Source: Gemmatimonadota bacterium
GTDB lineage: Bacteria; Gemmatimonadota; Gemmatimonadetes; Longimicrobiales; Gaopeijiaceae
Assembly (NCBI GenBank): GCA_041390125.1
Contig: JAWKQN010000031.1
Location: 1 to 21,310, forward strand
Reading direction: 5' to 3'
DNA: 21,310 nt
Under the pieces are notes generated by a model. That model was not told the origin of the DNA. It made no database searches and saw only the letters and a list, made by a program, of their open reading frames with translations. The translations under genes and the position numbers were made by a program. Every line of letters starts with the position of its first letter. Within the stretch, counting starts at the first letter, position 1. Shown in pieces: positions 15,131 to 21,310 of the stretch.

Positions 15131-15219
15131 GGCACGCCGAGCGGAGCACGTGGCGACAGTCTGGCATACGCCTCCCTGCGGCCGCTGCCGCGGAAGGACC
15201 GGAACTCCGCCGGAGGGTG

Positions 15220-16407
15220 GTGAGCGCGCCAGCGTGCCGGGGAGTCGTCGTCATCGCACTGGCGTTGGGCGCATGCGTCCAGGAGGAGGGTGACCACGTC
15301 AACGAGGGCAGCAGGGCGGATGCCTCTCCCGCGGCGGTGCACGCGTGGCGGCTTACCGACGTGCCGCTGCTGGACCTCGCGACGGCGGGAGCTGGCGGCG
15401 CCTACGAGTTCACGCGCATCATCGGCGCGGTCCGCCTGTCGGACGGTGGCATCGTTGCCGCAAACTTCGCGAATCCTCCGGATATCCGAGGCTTTGCACC
15501 CGATGGACGTCACCTGTGGACTGTCGGTGGTTCGGGGGGAGGGCCGGGCGAGTTCGAGGCCATCGCCTGGATCCAGAAGCTGCGTGGCGACACCATCGTA
15601 GCGTACGACTACTGGCAGTCCCGACTGACGTTCCTCTCCACGGCGGGGGTCCTGCTGGGGGTAACGGCCGTCGAACGGGCCGATGCGCGAGTGGGTCCCG
15701 GCGGACTCTCGCTGAGCTCCATGTTCGACGATGGAAGTCTGTTGGGTCGCCAGAATCTCCTCTTTCCGGGTGCACCCCGGGGTGAGGGACGGCTGATTGC
15801 ACCGTTCCTGCGCGTCGATCGGTCGGGTTCGACGTGGGACACGATTGCGGTTCTGGAGTCGATCGACCATGCGGAAGGTGCGGAGGGTCGTCCCATCCTC
15901 CCGCTCTTCGGACGCAGCGCCGTCGTCATGGTGGCAGGGAACCGCATGGTGCACGGGATGGGTGACCAGTTCGTGTTCGCGGCCTACGACCACAACGGCG
16001 TGAAGGAGGTCGAGTTCCGGCTCGGTGTGGAGCCGCGAGCTGTGACGCCTGAGCTCCTGGAGCAGGCTGAGCGGGCGCAGCGGAGTGCAACGGCCGGAGC
16101 GGGACCGCGAGCGAACCAGGCAGATCTGGACTGGCGGTACCGTGAAGGACCTCGTGCGGCGACGGTCCCCGCCTACGACCGCTTTCGCGCGGGTGGGGAT
16201 GGGCGGATCTGGGTGCGGAGCTATGTGGTTCCGGGGGATCCGGTGGTGAGGTGGTACTCCTTCATGCCCGATGGTCGGCCGGAGGGGCAGCTCGAGGTCC
16301 CGGCGGGCCTCGACCTCCTGCATTTCGCAACGGCCGAGGTGCTGGGCGTTTGGACCGACAGTCTCGACGTGCAGACGCCTCGCCTCTACGGACTCCTCCC
16401 TCGCTGA
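15220..16407 (+). CDS. 6-bladed beta-propeller lipoprotein
   Basis: Exported propeller protein. Visible are blade strands such as IIGAVRLSDGGIVAANF, the family loop WTVGGSGGGPGEFEAI (the GxGPGEF motif of PF17170-type propellers), GDTIVAYDYWQSRLTFLS and the ending YGLLPR. GTG at 15220 gives an ideal lipoprotein signal, SAPACRGVVVIALALGAC, with GGAGG just upstream. GTG at 15127 overlaps the previous stop, but the intervening codons (ATA, CGA, TCT, AGG) look noncoding and would create an implausibly long N-region, so the later start is preferred. Such lipoproteins are frequent in Gemmatimonadota and Bacteroidota; the ligand is unknown. It ends the plus-strand run. Confidence 0.82.
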   Translation: MSAPACRGVVVIALALGACVQEEGDHVNEGSRADASPAAVHAWRLTDVPLLDLATAGAGGAYEFTRIIGAVRLSDGGIVAANFANPPDIRGFAPDGRHLWTVGGSGGGPGEFEAIAWIQKLRGDTIVAYDYWQSRLTFLSTAGVLLGVTAVERADARVGPGGLSLSSMFDDGSLLGRQNLLFPGAPRGEGRLIAPFLRVDRSGSTWDTIAVLESIDHAEGAEGRPILPLFGRSAVVMVAGNRMVHGMGDQFVFAAYDHNGVKEVEFRLGVEPRAVTPELLEQAERAQRSATAGAGPRANQADLDWRYREGPRAATVPAYDRFRAGGDGRIWVRSYVVPGDPVVRWYSFMPDGRPEGQLEVPAGLDLLHFATAEVLGVWTDSLDVQTPRLYGLLPR

Positions 16408-16454
16408 CCGACTGCGTCCGGGCGGGCAGGGCTCGCGCCGCAGCCGCGACTGCT

Positions 16455-16487
16455 GCTCTCGAGATCGCTCGAGGGCTATCTCCCTCG
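16455..16487. terminator. Candidate bidirectional terminator with two competing stems
   Basis: GCTCTCGAG-atcg-CTCGAGGGC (16455-16476) forms a 9-bp stem with one G-T pair. CGAGGG-ctatct-CCCTCG (16470-16487) overlaps it and cannot form at the same time. It lies in the 90-base gap between convergent genes. There is no clear T-tract. Confidence 0.45.
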
Positions 16488-16497
16488 TGTCTGCCCC

Positions 16498-17508
16498 CTA
16501 CCCCAGCACCCCCGCATACGCCGACAGCGCCGGCTGACCGCCCAGGTGCGCGTACAGCACCTTCGAGCCCGGCGCGATCCCCTCGCTGTCGACGAGGTCC
16601 ATGAGAGCGGCCATCGACTTGCCCTCGTAGACCGGGTCGGTGAGCATCCCCTCCAAGCGCCCGCACATGCGGATGGCGTCCAGCGTGCGCGCGTCGGGCT
16701 TGCCGTAGACCCCGGCGTGCCAGCCGTCGAGCAGGACGACGTCGTCCTCAGTCAGCTCGCGCTCCACTCCGATGCGGCGGGCGGTATCGCGCGCGATGCG
16801 GGTCACCTGCGCACGCGTCTGCTCCACGGTGGCGGACGCATCGATCCCGAGGATGCGCCGCCCCCGCCCCTCCAGCGCCGCCCCGGCGATCATGCCGGCG
16901 TGGGTGGAGCCGGTCACCGAACACACCACGACCGTGTCGAAGAACATGCCGAGGGCCTTCTCCTGCTCGGCCAGCTCGACGACCCAGTTGGCGAACCCGA
17001 GGCCGCCGAGCGGATGATCCGACGCGCCCGCAGGGATGGGGTAGGGTTTGCCGCCGGCGGCCTCCACGGATTCCAGGGCGCGCCGCCAGCTCTCGCGCAC
17101 GCCGATGTCGAACCCGGCGGGGTTCAGGCGTACGTCCCCACCCATGATCCGCGAGAGTTGGATGTTGCCCACGCGGTCGTAGACGACGTCGGGCCAGTCC
17201 ACCCAGGCCTCCTGGATGGTGACCGCCTTCAGCCCCAGATGGGCGGCCACGCCGGTGACCTGGCGCGTGTGATTGGACTGCACCCCGCCGATCGAGACGA
17301 GCGTATCGCAGCCCTGGGCGATCGCATCGGCGACCAGGTACTCGAGCTTGCGGACCTTGTTGCCGCCGAAGGCGATGCCGGAGTTGCAGTCCTCGCGCTT
17401 GGCCCAGATCTCCACCCGGTCTCCGAGGTGGCGGCTCAGCCGGCGGAGGGGGTGCACGGGCGAAGGCCCGAACGTCAGCGGATGACGCGGGAAGTCGGCG
17501 AGTGACAT
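16498..17508 (-). CDS. acdS: 1-aminocyclopropane-1-carboxylate deaminase
   Basis: PLP enzyme that converts ACC, the plant ethylene precursor, to alpha-ketobutyrate and ammonia. It has 336 residues. Every diagnostic residue falls at the number known from the Pseudomonas enzyme: K51 (GGNKVRKLEY, Schiff base), S78 with N79 (GGVQSNH), Y294-E295 (DPVYEGKS) and L322 (HLGGQPAL). The last two separate true ACC deaminase from D-cysteine desulfhydrase, which has Thr or Ser at those places. ATG at 17508 has AGAGAG 7 nt upstream. It is divergent from a GntR/FCD regulator over a 59-base AT-rich gap with an inverted repeat 16 nt from this start, so regulation by that protein is very likely. The usual AcdR (Lrp-type) regulator is absent from the window. 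Confidence 0.95.
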   Translation of the reverse strand: MSLADFPRHPLTFGPSPVHPLRRLSRHLGDRVEIWAKREDCNSGIAFGGNKVRKLEYLVADAIAQGCDTLVSIGGVQSNHTRQVTGVAAHLGLKAVTIQEAWVDWPDVVYDRVGNIQLSRIMGGDVRLNPAGFDIGVRESWRRALESVEAAGGKPYPIPAGASDHPLGGLGFANWVVELAEQEKALGMFFDTVVVCSVTGSTHAGMIAGAALEGRGRRILGIDASATVEQTRAQVTRIARDTARRIGVERELTEDDVVLLDGWHAGVYGKPDARTLDAIRMCGRLEGMLTDPVYEGKSMAALMDLVDSEGIAPGSKVLYAHLGGQPALSAYAGVLG

Positions 17509-17524
17509 GGGGCAGCTCTCTGAT

Positions 17525-17546
17525 TATCGTATACGATTATACGATA
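17525..17546. promoter_or_regulatory. 22-bp inverted repeat, putative GntR operator
   Basis: TATCGTATA and TATACGATA are perfect 9-base arms around CGAT. A second palindrome, ATCGTATACGAT at 17526-17537, overlaps, and TATACGAT occurs twice in tandem at 17530-17545. The core TCGTATACGA fits the FadR-subfamily pattern TNGT-N-ACNA. It lies midway between two divergent starts in otherwise GC-rich DNA. Confidence 0.75.
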
Positions 17547-17567
17547 CGGTAGCGGAGGGGCACCGCC

Positions 17568-18203
17568 ATGGGCAAGTCGGTCGAGGAACTGAGCGGGACC
17601 CTCCGGTCCGCCATCCTCGGAGGAGACCTGGAGCCCGGCGCGCGGCTGCGCCAGGACGACCTGGCGGCCCGGCTGGGCGTGAGCAAGATCCCGCTGAGGG
17701 AAGCCCTGCAGCGCCTGGCCGCCGAGGGTCTGGTGACGGTGGACGCCAACCGGGGGTTCTCCGTGAGCCGACTCACCGCCTCCGAAGCGGAGGAGATCTA
17801 CGCGCTCCGTCTGGCCCTCGAGCCCGAGCTCCTGCAGCGGGCCCTCCCCCGGGCGACGATCGTGGATCTGGCCCGCGCCGAGCACGCGCTCGAGGCGGAT
17901 GCCGACGCGACGCCCGCCGGCAACTGGACCTTCCACCAGGCGCTCTACGGGCCCTCCGGCTGGGAGCGGGGGCTCACGCTGGTCCGGGGCCTGCACGGGG
18001 CCGTGGCGCCCTATCTCCTCCTCTACCTGGACGATCCCACCGGTGCGGCCGCGTCCGCGGCGCAGCATCGGGAGATCCTGGCCCGTTGTCAGACACGCGA
18101 CGCCCCGGGGGCGGCGGAGGTGCTGCGCACCCACCTGCGGATGGCGGGGGAGCGTCTGGTCGGGCGGTTGACCGATGCCGCTGCCGGAGCCTCCCCGGTC
18201 TGA
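17568..18203 (+). CDS. GntR-family regulator, FCD (FadR) subfamily
   Basis: A 211-residue regulator. The N-terminal winged helix is complete (GTLRSAILGGDLEPGARL to QDDLAARLGVSKIPLREALQRLAAEGLV, then the RGFSVSRL wing). Residues 70-200 are the helical FCD ligand domain. In this domain the usual metal-binding D-x-x-F-H reads N119-W-T-F-H123; the later histidines in QHREIL and RTHLRM are kept. The ligand or metal site may thus differ from the norm. ATG at 17568 has GGAGGGG 7 nt upstream. It is divergent from acdS over the 22-bp repeat and probably controls both itself and acdS; the effector (ACC, another amino acid or a carboxylate) is unknown. Confidence 0.92.
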   Translation: MGKSVEELSGTLRSAILGGDLEPGARLRQDDLAARLGVSKIPLREALQRLAAEGLVTVDANRGFSVSRLTASEAEEIYALRLALEPELLQRALPRATIVDLARAEHALEADADATPAGNWTFHQALYGPSGWERGLTLVRGLHGAVAPYLLLYLDDPTGAAASAAQHREILARCQTRDAPGAAEVLRTHLRMAGERLVGRLTDAAAGASPV

Positions 18204-18300
18204 GGGCTCCGCGCGGAACCGGGGGCGGCCGGCAGGGCTCGGCGGTGATCCCGGTCTGAGCGGTGGTGTCGGAAACTCGGCCGGCGTATGGGGGTTACCG

Positions 18301-18327
18301 TCCTGATCGCTGACTCTTGAATCAGGA
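18301..18327 (+). promoter_or_regulatory. Inverted repeat overlapping the ribosome site of the DUF2490 gene
   Basis: TCCTGAT (18301-18307) and ATCAGGA (18321-18327) are perfect 7-base arms 13 nt apart. The right arm contains the only AGGA before the ATG at 18338. It may be an operator, or an RNA stem that hides the ribosome site. Confidence 0.4.
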
Positions 18328-18337
18328 TATGTAACGC

Positions 18338-19051
18338 ATGCGACGTCGCTCCTCGCTTCTGGTGCCAGGGTTCCTCCTGGCCGCCGCGCTCCTCCCCGCA
18401 GGAACAGCCCAGGCCCAATCGGTGGACCGGGATCAGATCGGCGCCTGGTACATGCTGTTCTGGTCCACCCGCTTCGACGGGACCCCGATCGGCCTGCAGG
18501 GAGACGTCCAGTACCGGAACTGGGACCTCGGCGGCGACCTGGAGCAGCTCCTCATCCGGGGAGGTCTCACGTGGACGCCCGGGACGCTGCCGCTGCTCCT
18601 GACTGCCGGCGCCGCCCACATCACCAGCGGCGCCTTCGGCGACAGCGACGAGACCAGCGCCGAGCGGCGCCTCTACCAGGAAGCGCTGCTGCGGCAGTCC
18701 CTCGGCGACGCCGTCTTCCTCCGCCATCGCTACCGCTACGAGCAGCGCTGGGTGGACGGCCAGGACTTCCGCACGCGCTTCCGCTACGCCCTGTTCGCGG
18801 ACATCCCGTTGAACGGACAGGGAACCGGCGCCGGCGCGCTGTACCTGGCCCTGTACGACGAGCTGTTCATCAACGGCGAACGCGACATCGGGGACGGTCG
18901 CAGCGTCGAGCGCTTCGATCGCAACCGGATCTACGGCGCGCTCGGGTACGGCTGGAGCGATCGCCTCAAGGTGCAGGGCGGCTACATGGTGCAGACCGTC
19001 GTCGGGGGTTCGAAGGGGCAGATCCAGGGAAGCCTGCACGTCTCGTTCTGA
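18338..19051 (+). CDS. DUF2490 domain-containing outer-membrane protein
   Basis: A 237-residue protein with Sec signal MRRRSSLLVPGFLLAAALLPAGTAQA, then a beta-barrel-like chain: IGAWYMLFWSTRFDGTPIGLQGDVQYRNW near the N-terminus, LFLRHRYRYEQRW-type strands (VFLRHRYRYEQRW, FRTRFRYALFADIPL), LYDELFINGERD and a final strand ending in Phe (GQIQGSLHVSF), the usual outer-membrane sorting signal. These match DUF2490, a family of unknown function. The start is fixed by the signal peptide; AGGA lies 10 nt upstream. It is 134 bases after the GntR gene, and the gap includes an inverted repeat. Confidence 0.85.
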   Translation: MRRRSSLLVPGFLLAAALLPAGTAQAQSVDRDQIGAWYMLFWSTRFDGTPIGLQGDVQYRNWDLGGDLEQLLIRGGLTWTPGTLPLLLTAGAAHITSGAFGDSDETSAERRLYQEALLRQSLGDAVFLRHRYRYEQRWVDGQDFRTRFRYALFADIPLNGQGTGAGALYLALYDELFINGERDIGDGRSVERFDRNRIYGALGYGWSDRLKVQGGYMVQTVVGGSKGQIQGSLHVSF

Positions 19052-19140
19052 GGCGTGGGGTGGACCCACCGCGCCTTGCGGGCGTCCGATCCCTGACCGC
19101 ACCCTGCAGGGCCGGCTTCCTCACGGCTCGTCCGGACCGC

Positions 19141-19614
19141 ATGCGCAAGACGCTCAAGTTCCTGCACACGATGGGCTCCATCGGCTACTGCGGCGCGCTC
19201 GCGGGGCTGCTGGTCCTGCACACGGCCCTGCCCGATCCGTCGGACCTCGAGCGCTTCGCCACGCTCCGCATCACGATGGGACGGATCGCCGAGTGGGTGC
19301 TCCTGCCGTCGATCGGTCTCGTCACCATCAGCGGTCTGCTGGCGATGGGGGCCACCACGGCCTACATGAACGCTGGTTGGGTGTGGGCCAAGCTGGCCTC
19401 GGGGATCCTCATCCTCGAAGGGACGCTGGTCTACGTGCAGGCTCCGATGGAGCGCGCCGCCCGGCAGGCCCAGGCGGCGTTGGCCGGCGAGATCCCCTGG
19501 GCCGAGCTGAACGCACCCCTCGGTTCCGAGTGGGGATCGTTCTGGGTGCTCATGACGGTGGGCGTGGTCAACGTGGCGCTCGGTGTCTGGCGCCCGCGGT
19601 TCGAGCGGCGCTGA
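19141..19614 (+). CDS. DUF2269-like integral membrane protein
   Basis: A 157-residue inner-membrane protein with about four hydrophobic segments (GSIGYCGALAGLLVLHTAL, AEWVLLPSIGLVTISGLLAM, WAKLASGILILEGTLVYVQ, FWVLMTVGVVNVALGVW). The start MRKTLKFLHTMGSIGYCGAL with its conserved His is characteristic of this DUF2269-like group. The ribosome site is weak. It lies 89 bases after the DUF2490 gene and is probably co-transcribed. Its stop is only 3 bases from the stop of the convergent FAD gene, leaving no room for a terminator. Function unknown. Confidence 0.8.
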   Translation: MRKTLKFLHTMGSIGYCGALAGLLVLHTALPDPSDLERFATLRITMGRIAEWVLLPSIGLVTISGLLAMGATTAYMNAGWVWAKLASGILILEGTLVYVQAPMERAARQAQAALAGEIPWAELNAPLGSEWGSFWVLMTVGVVNVALGVWRPRFERR

Positions 19615-19617
19615 GCC

Positions 19618-21270
19618 TCACCCCGCCGCGGCCCGTCCCGCGTTGCGACCCGAGAAGAGGCATCCGCCCAGGAAGGTCCCCTCGAGCGCGTTGTACCCGT
19701 GCATGCCCCCACCACCGAAGCCACTCACCTCACCGGCGGCGTAGAGTCCGGGGATGGGTACGCCGTCCGCGCCGAGCACCCGACCCTCCAGATCGGTCTC
19801 CAGACCACCCAACGTCTTGCGGGTGAGGATGTGCAACCGCACCGCGATGAGCGGACCATGCGCGGGATCGAGCAGCCGATGGGGCCGTGCCACCCGCACC
19901 AGGCGGTCCCCGACGTAGCGACGCGCGGCGCGGAGCGCCACGACCTGCGCGTCCGTGGCGTCGTCGTCCGTGATCTGACGGTCGCGCGCTTCCATGATCG
20001 TGCGCAGGCCCTCCGGATCGATGCGGTGCGGGGCGCCGATCCGGTTCATGCCGTCGACGAGCTGCTCCAGACGATCGGCGACCACGAAGTCCTCGCCGTG
20101 GCGCAGGAACGCCGCGACGGGCCCGGGCGCGCCGCCGCGCAGACGGCGAAGCAGCAGCCGGATGCTCTTGCCCGTCAGGTCCGGGTTCTGCTCGCTGCCC
20201 GAGAGCGCGAACTCCTTCTCGACGATGCGGTGCGTGAGCACGAACCACGAATGCTCGTGCCCGAGCGACCTGAGGTGCGCGAGCGTGCCCAGCGTGTCGA
20301 AGCCGGGGAAGCAGGGTGCCGGCAGACGATTCCCCTCCGCGTCGAGCCAGAGCGAGGACGGGCCTGGCAGGATCCGGATGCCGTGGTTCTCCCAGATGGG
20401 ATCCCAGTTCCGGATGCCTTCCGTGTAGTGCCACATGCGGTCCGGGTGGATCACCCGTCCGCCCGCCTCGGCGGTGATCTCGCGCATGCGCCCGTCCACG
20501 TGCGCGGGAACCCCGGCGACCATGTGCGCCGGTGGCGTGCCGAGCCGGGCCGGCCAGGCCCGGCGCACCAGGTCCAGATTCCCACCGATCCCGCCGGACG
20601 TCACCAGCACGGCTCCGGCCCGCGCTTCGAAGGCACCGACCTGCACGCGCGAGCTCGCGCGTCCGCGTTCCACGGCGGACGGCTCCAGCACGGCGCCACG
20701 CACGCCCACGACGGCCCCGCCTTCGCGCAGCAGCGCGTCCACGCGATGGCGGAAGGCGAATCTCACCCGACCCGCCGCGGCGTGTGCGCGCACGCGCGCT
20801 TCGAACGGCGCCAGCACTCCCGGACCCGTCCCCCACGTGATATGGAAGCGGGGCACCGAGTTGCCATGCCCACCCGGCTGGCCGTCTCCCCGCTCGGCCC
20901 AGCCCACCACGGGAAAGAACCGGAGCCCGAGGCCATGCAGCCAGGCGCGCTTCTCGCCCGCCGCGAAGTGCACGTAGGCTTCGGCCCAACGGCGTGGCCA
21001 CCGGTCATCGGGGCGGTCGAACGCGGCGGAGCCCATCCAATCGCGCAGCGCCAGCTCCAGGGAGTCCTGGATGCCCAGCCGCCGTTGCTCCGGCGAGCCC
21101 ACCAGGAAGAGTCCCCCCAGACTCCAGAACGCCTGTCCGCCGAGGCTCTGCTCCGGCTCCTGGTCGAGCAGCAGCACGCGCCGGCCCCGGTCCGCCAGCT
21201 CCACCGTGGCTGCGAGGCCGGCCAACCCGGCGCCCACCACGATGGCGTCTGCCTGCAGAGGGGGGTTCAC
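19618..21270 (-). CDS. FAD-binding dehydrogenase (KsdD/fumarate reductase flavoprotein family)
   Basis: A 550-residue flavoprotein. The dinucleotide-binding motif VVGAGLAGLAA starts near residue 11, followed by the acidic strand end LLLDQEPEQSLGGQAFWSLGGLF (family SxGGxxxxSxGG-like). The C-terminal FAD loop IPGLYAAGEVSGFGGGGMHGYNALEGTFLGGCLFSGRNAG is diagnostic. It belongs to the FAD-binding dehydrogenase group near Rv0785-like proteins; steroid or dicarboxylate oxidation is possible, but no substrate is shown. GTG at 21270 fits the motif spacing; the frame stays open to the right edge with only a weak ribosome site, so a somewhat earlier start is not excluded. Confidence 0.9.
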   Translation of the reverse strand: MNPPLQADAIVVGAGLAGLAATVELADRGRRVLLLDQEPEQSLGGQAFWSLGGLFLVGSPEQRRLGIQDSLELALRDWMGSAAFDRPDDRWPRRWAEAYVHFAAGEKRAWLHGLGLRFFPVVGWAERGDGQPGGHGNSVPRFHITWGTGPGVLAPFEARVRAHAAAGRVRFAFRHRVDALLREGGAVVGVRGAVLEPSAVERGRASSRVQVGAFEARAGAVLVTSGGIGGNLDLVRRAWPARLGTPPAHMVAGVPAHVDGRMREITAEAGGRVIHPDRMWHYTEGIRNWDPIWENHGIRILPGPSSLWLDAEGNRLPAPCFPGFDTLGTLAHLRSLGHEHSWFVLTHRIVEKEFALSGSEQNPDLTGKSIRLLLRRLRGGAPGPVAAFLRHGEDFVVADRLEQLVDGMNRIGAPHRIDPEGLRTIMEARDRQITDDDATDAQVVALRAARRYVGDRLVRVARPHRLLDPAHGPLIAVRLHILTRKTLGGLETDLEGRVLGADGVPIPGLYAAGEVSGFGGGGMHGYNALEGTFLGGCLFSGRNAGRAAAG

Positions 21271-21310
21271 TCCCCGCCGCCCTCGCCTGCGGGCGTCGCG
21301 ACCAGGCGGG

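Noticed and set aside
15127..15219. Upstream GTG start for the propeller lipoprotein with a GTGA overlap
   Set aside because: It would give a roughly 50-residue N-region before the lipobox, with atypical codons; the overlap arises automatically from a TCG-TGA ending.
18194..18260. Direct repeat CCCGGTCTGAG (18194-18204 and 18250-18260)
   Set aside because: An 11-base GC-rich repeat at the end of the GntR gene, without further copies or symmetric structure; it may be chance or a small local duplication.
1..21310. Mobile elements, CRISPR arrays, tRNA/rRNA, phage or toxin-antitoxin genes
   Set aside because: No transposase or integrase motif, regular repeat array, tRNA-like fold or toxin pair was recognised on either strand by reading; a dedicated tRNA and repeat scan was not possible.

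Overview
The window is GC-rich bacterial DNA with tightly packed genes, many GTG/TTG starts and several 4-base stop/start overlaps. No rRNA, tRNA, CRISPR array, insertion sequence or phage gene was seen. The best lineage guess is a soil Gemmatimonadota or relative. This is an inference from the lineage-style N-terminal helical domain of the 8401-9153 protein, a 6-bladed beta-propeller lipoprotein and the general gene mix, not from a marker gene. I recognise 25 coding regions, one of them cut by the left edge, and no gap without a gene exceeds about 260 bases.

Left part (1-7.6 kb): the 3' part of an amidohydrolase gene, then three minus-strand genes (NTF2/SnoaL-like, NmrA-like, MarR). These three share one palindromic 14-base site just upstream of each start. 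The MarR reading frame has no stop separating it from an upstream exported GENH-motif protein, so the two form one 512-codon frame with the best palindrome lying inside it. Next come an AraC regulator and a divergent aldo-keto reductase, with a 21-bp-spaced direct repeat between them; this resembles the YqhC/DkgA aldehyde-response pair. RidA and VOC proteins follow. Together these look like a neighbourhood for handling reactive carbonyls, quinones and imines under two separate regulators.

Middle (7.8-16.4 kb): a small exported protein, a membrane protein coupled to an AlkD-like DNA glycosylase, a small exported protein on the minus strand, and a DUF4386 membrane protein coupled to a YfcE-like phosphodiesterase. 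Then comes a plus-strand run: methyltransferase, RsgA GTPase, HExxH lipoprotein, GOLPH3/GPP34-like protein and beta-propeller lipoprotein.

Right part (16.5-21.3 kb): an ACC deaminase with all diagnostic residues, divergent from a GntR/FCD regulator across an AT-rich 22-bp inverted repeat. DUF2490 and DUF2269 proteins follow, then a convergent FAD-binding dehydrogenase. The strongest leads are the three-promoter MarR regulon with its in-frame fusion, the GntR-controlled ACC deaminase switch, and the AraC/AKR operator.
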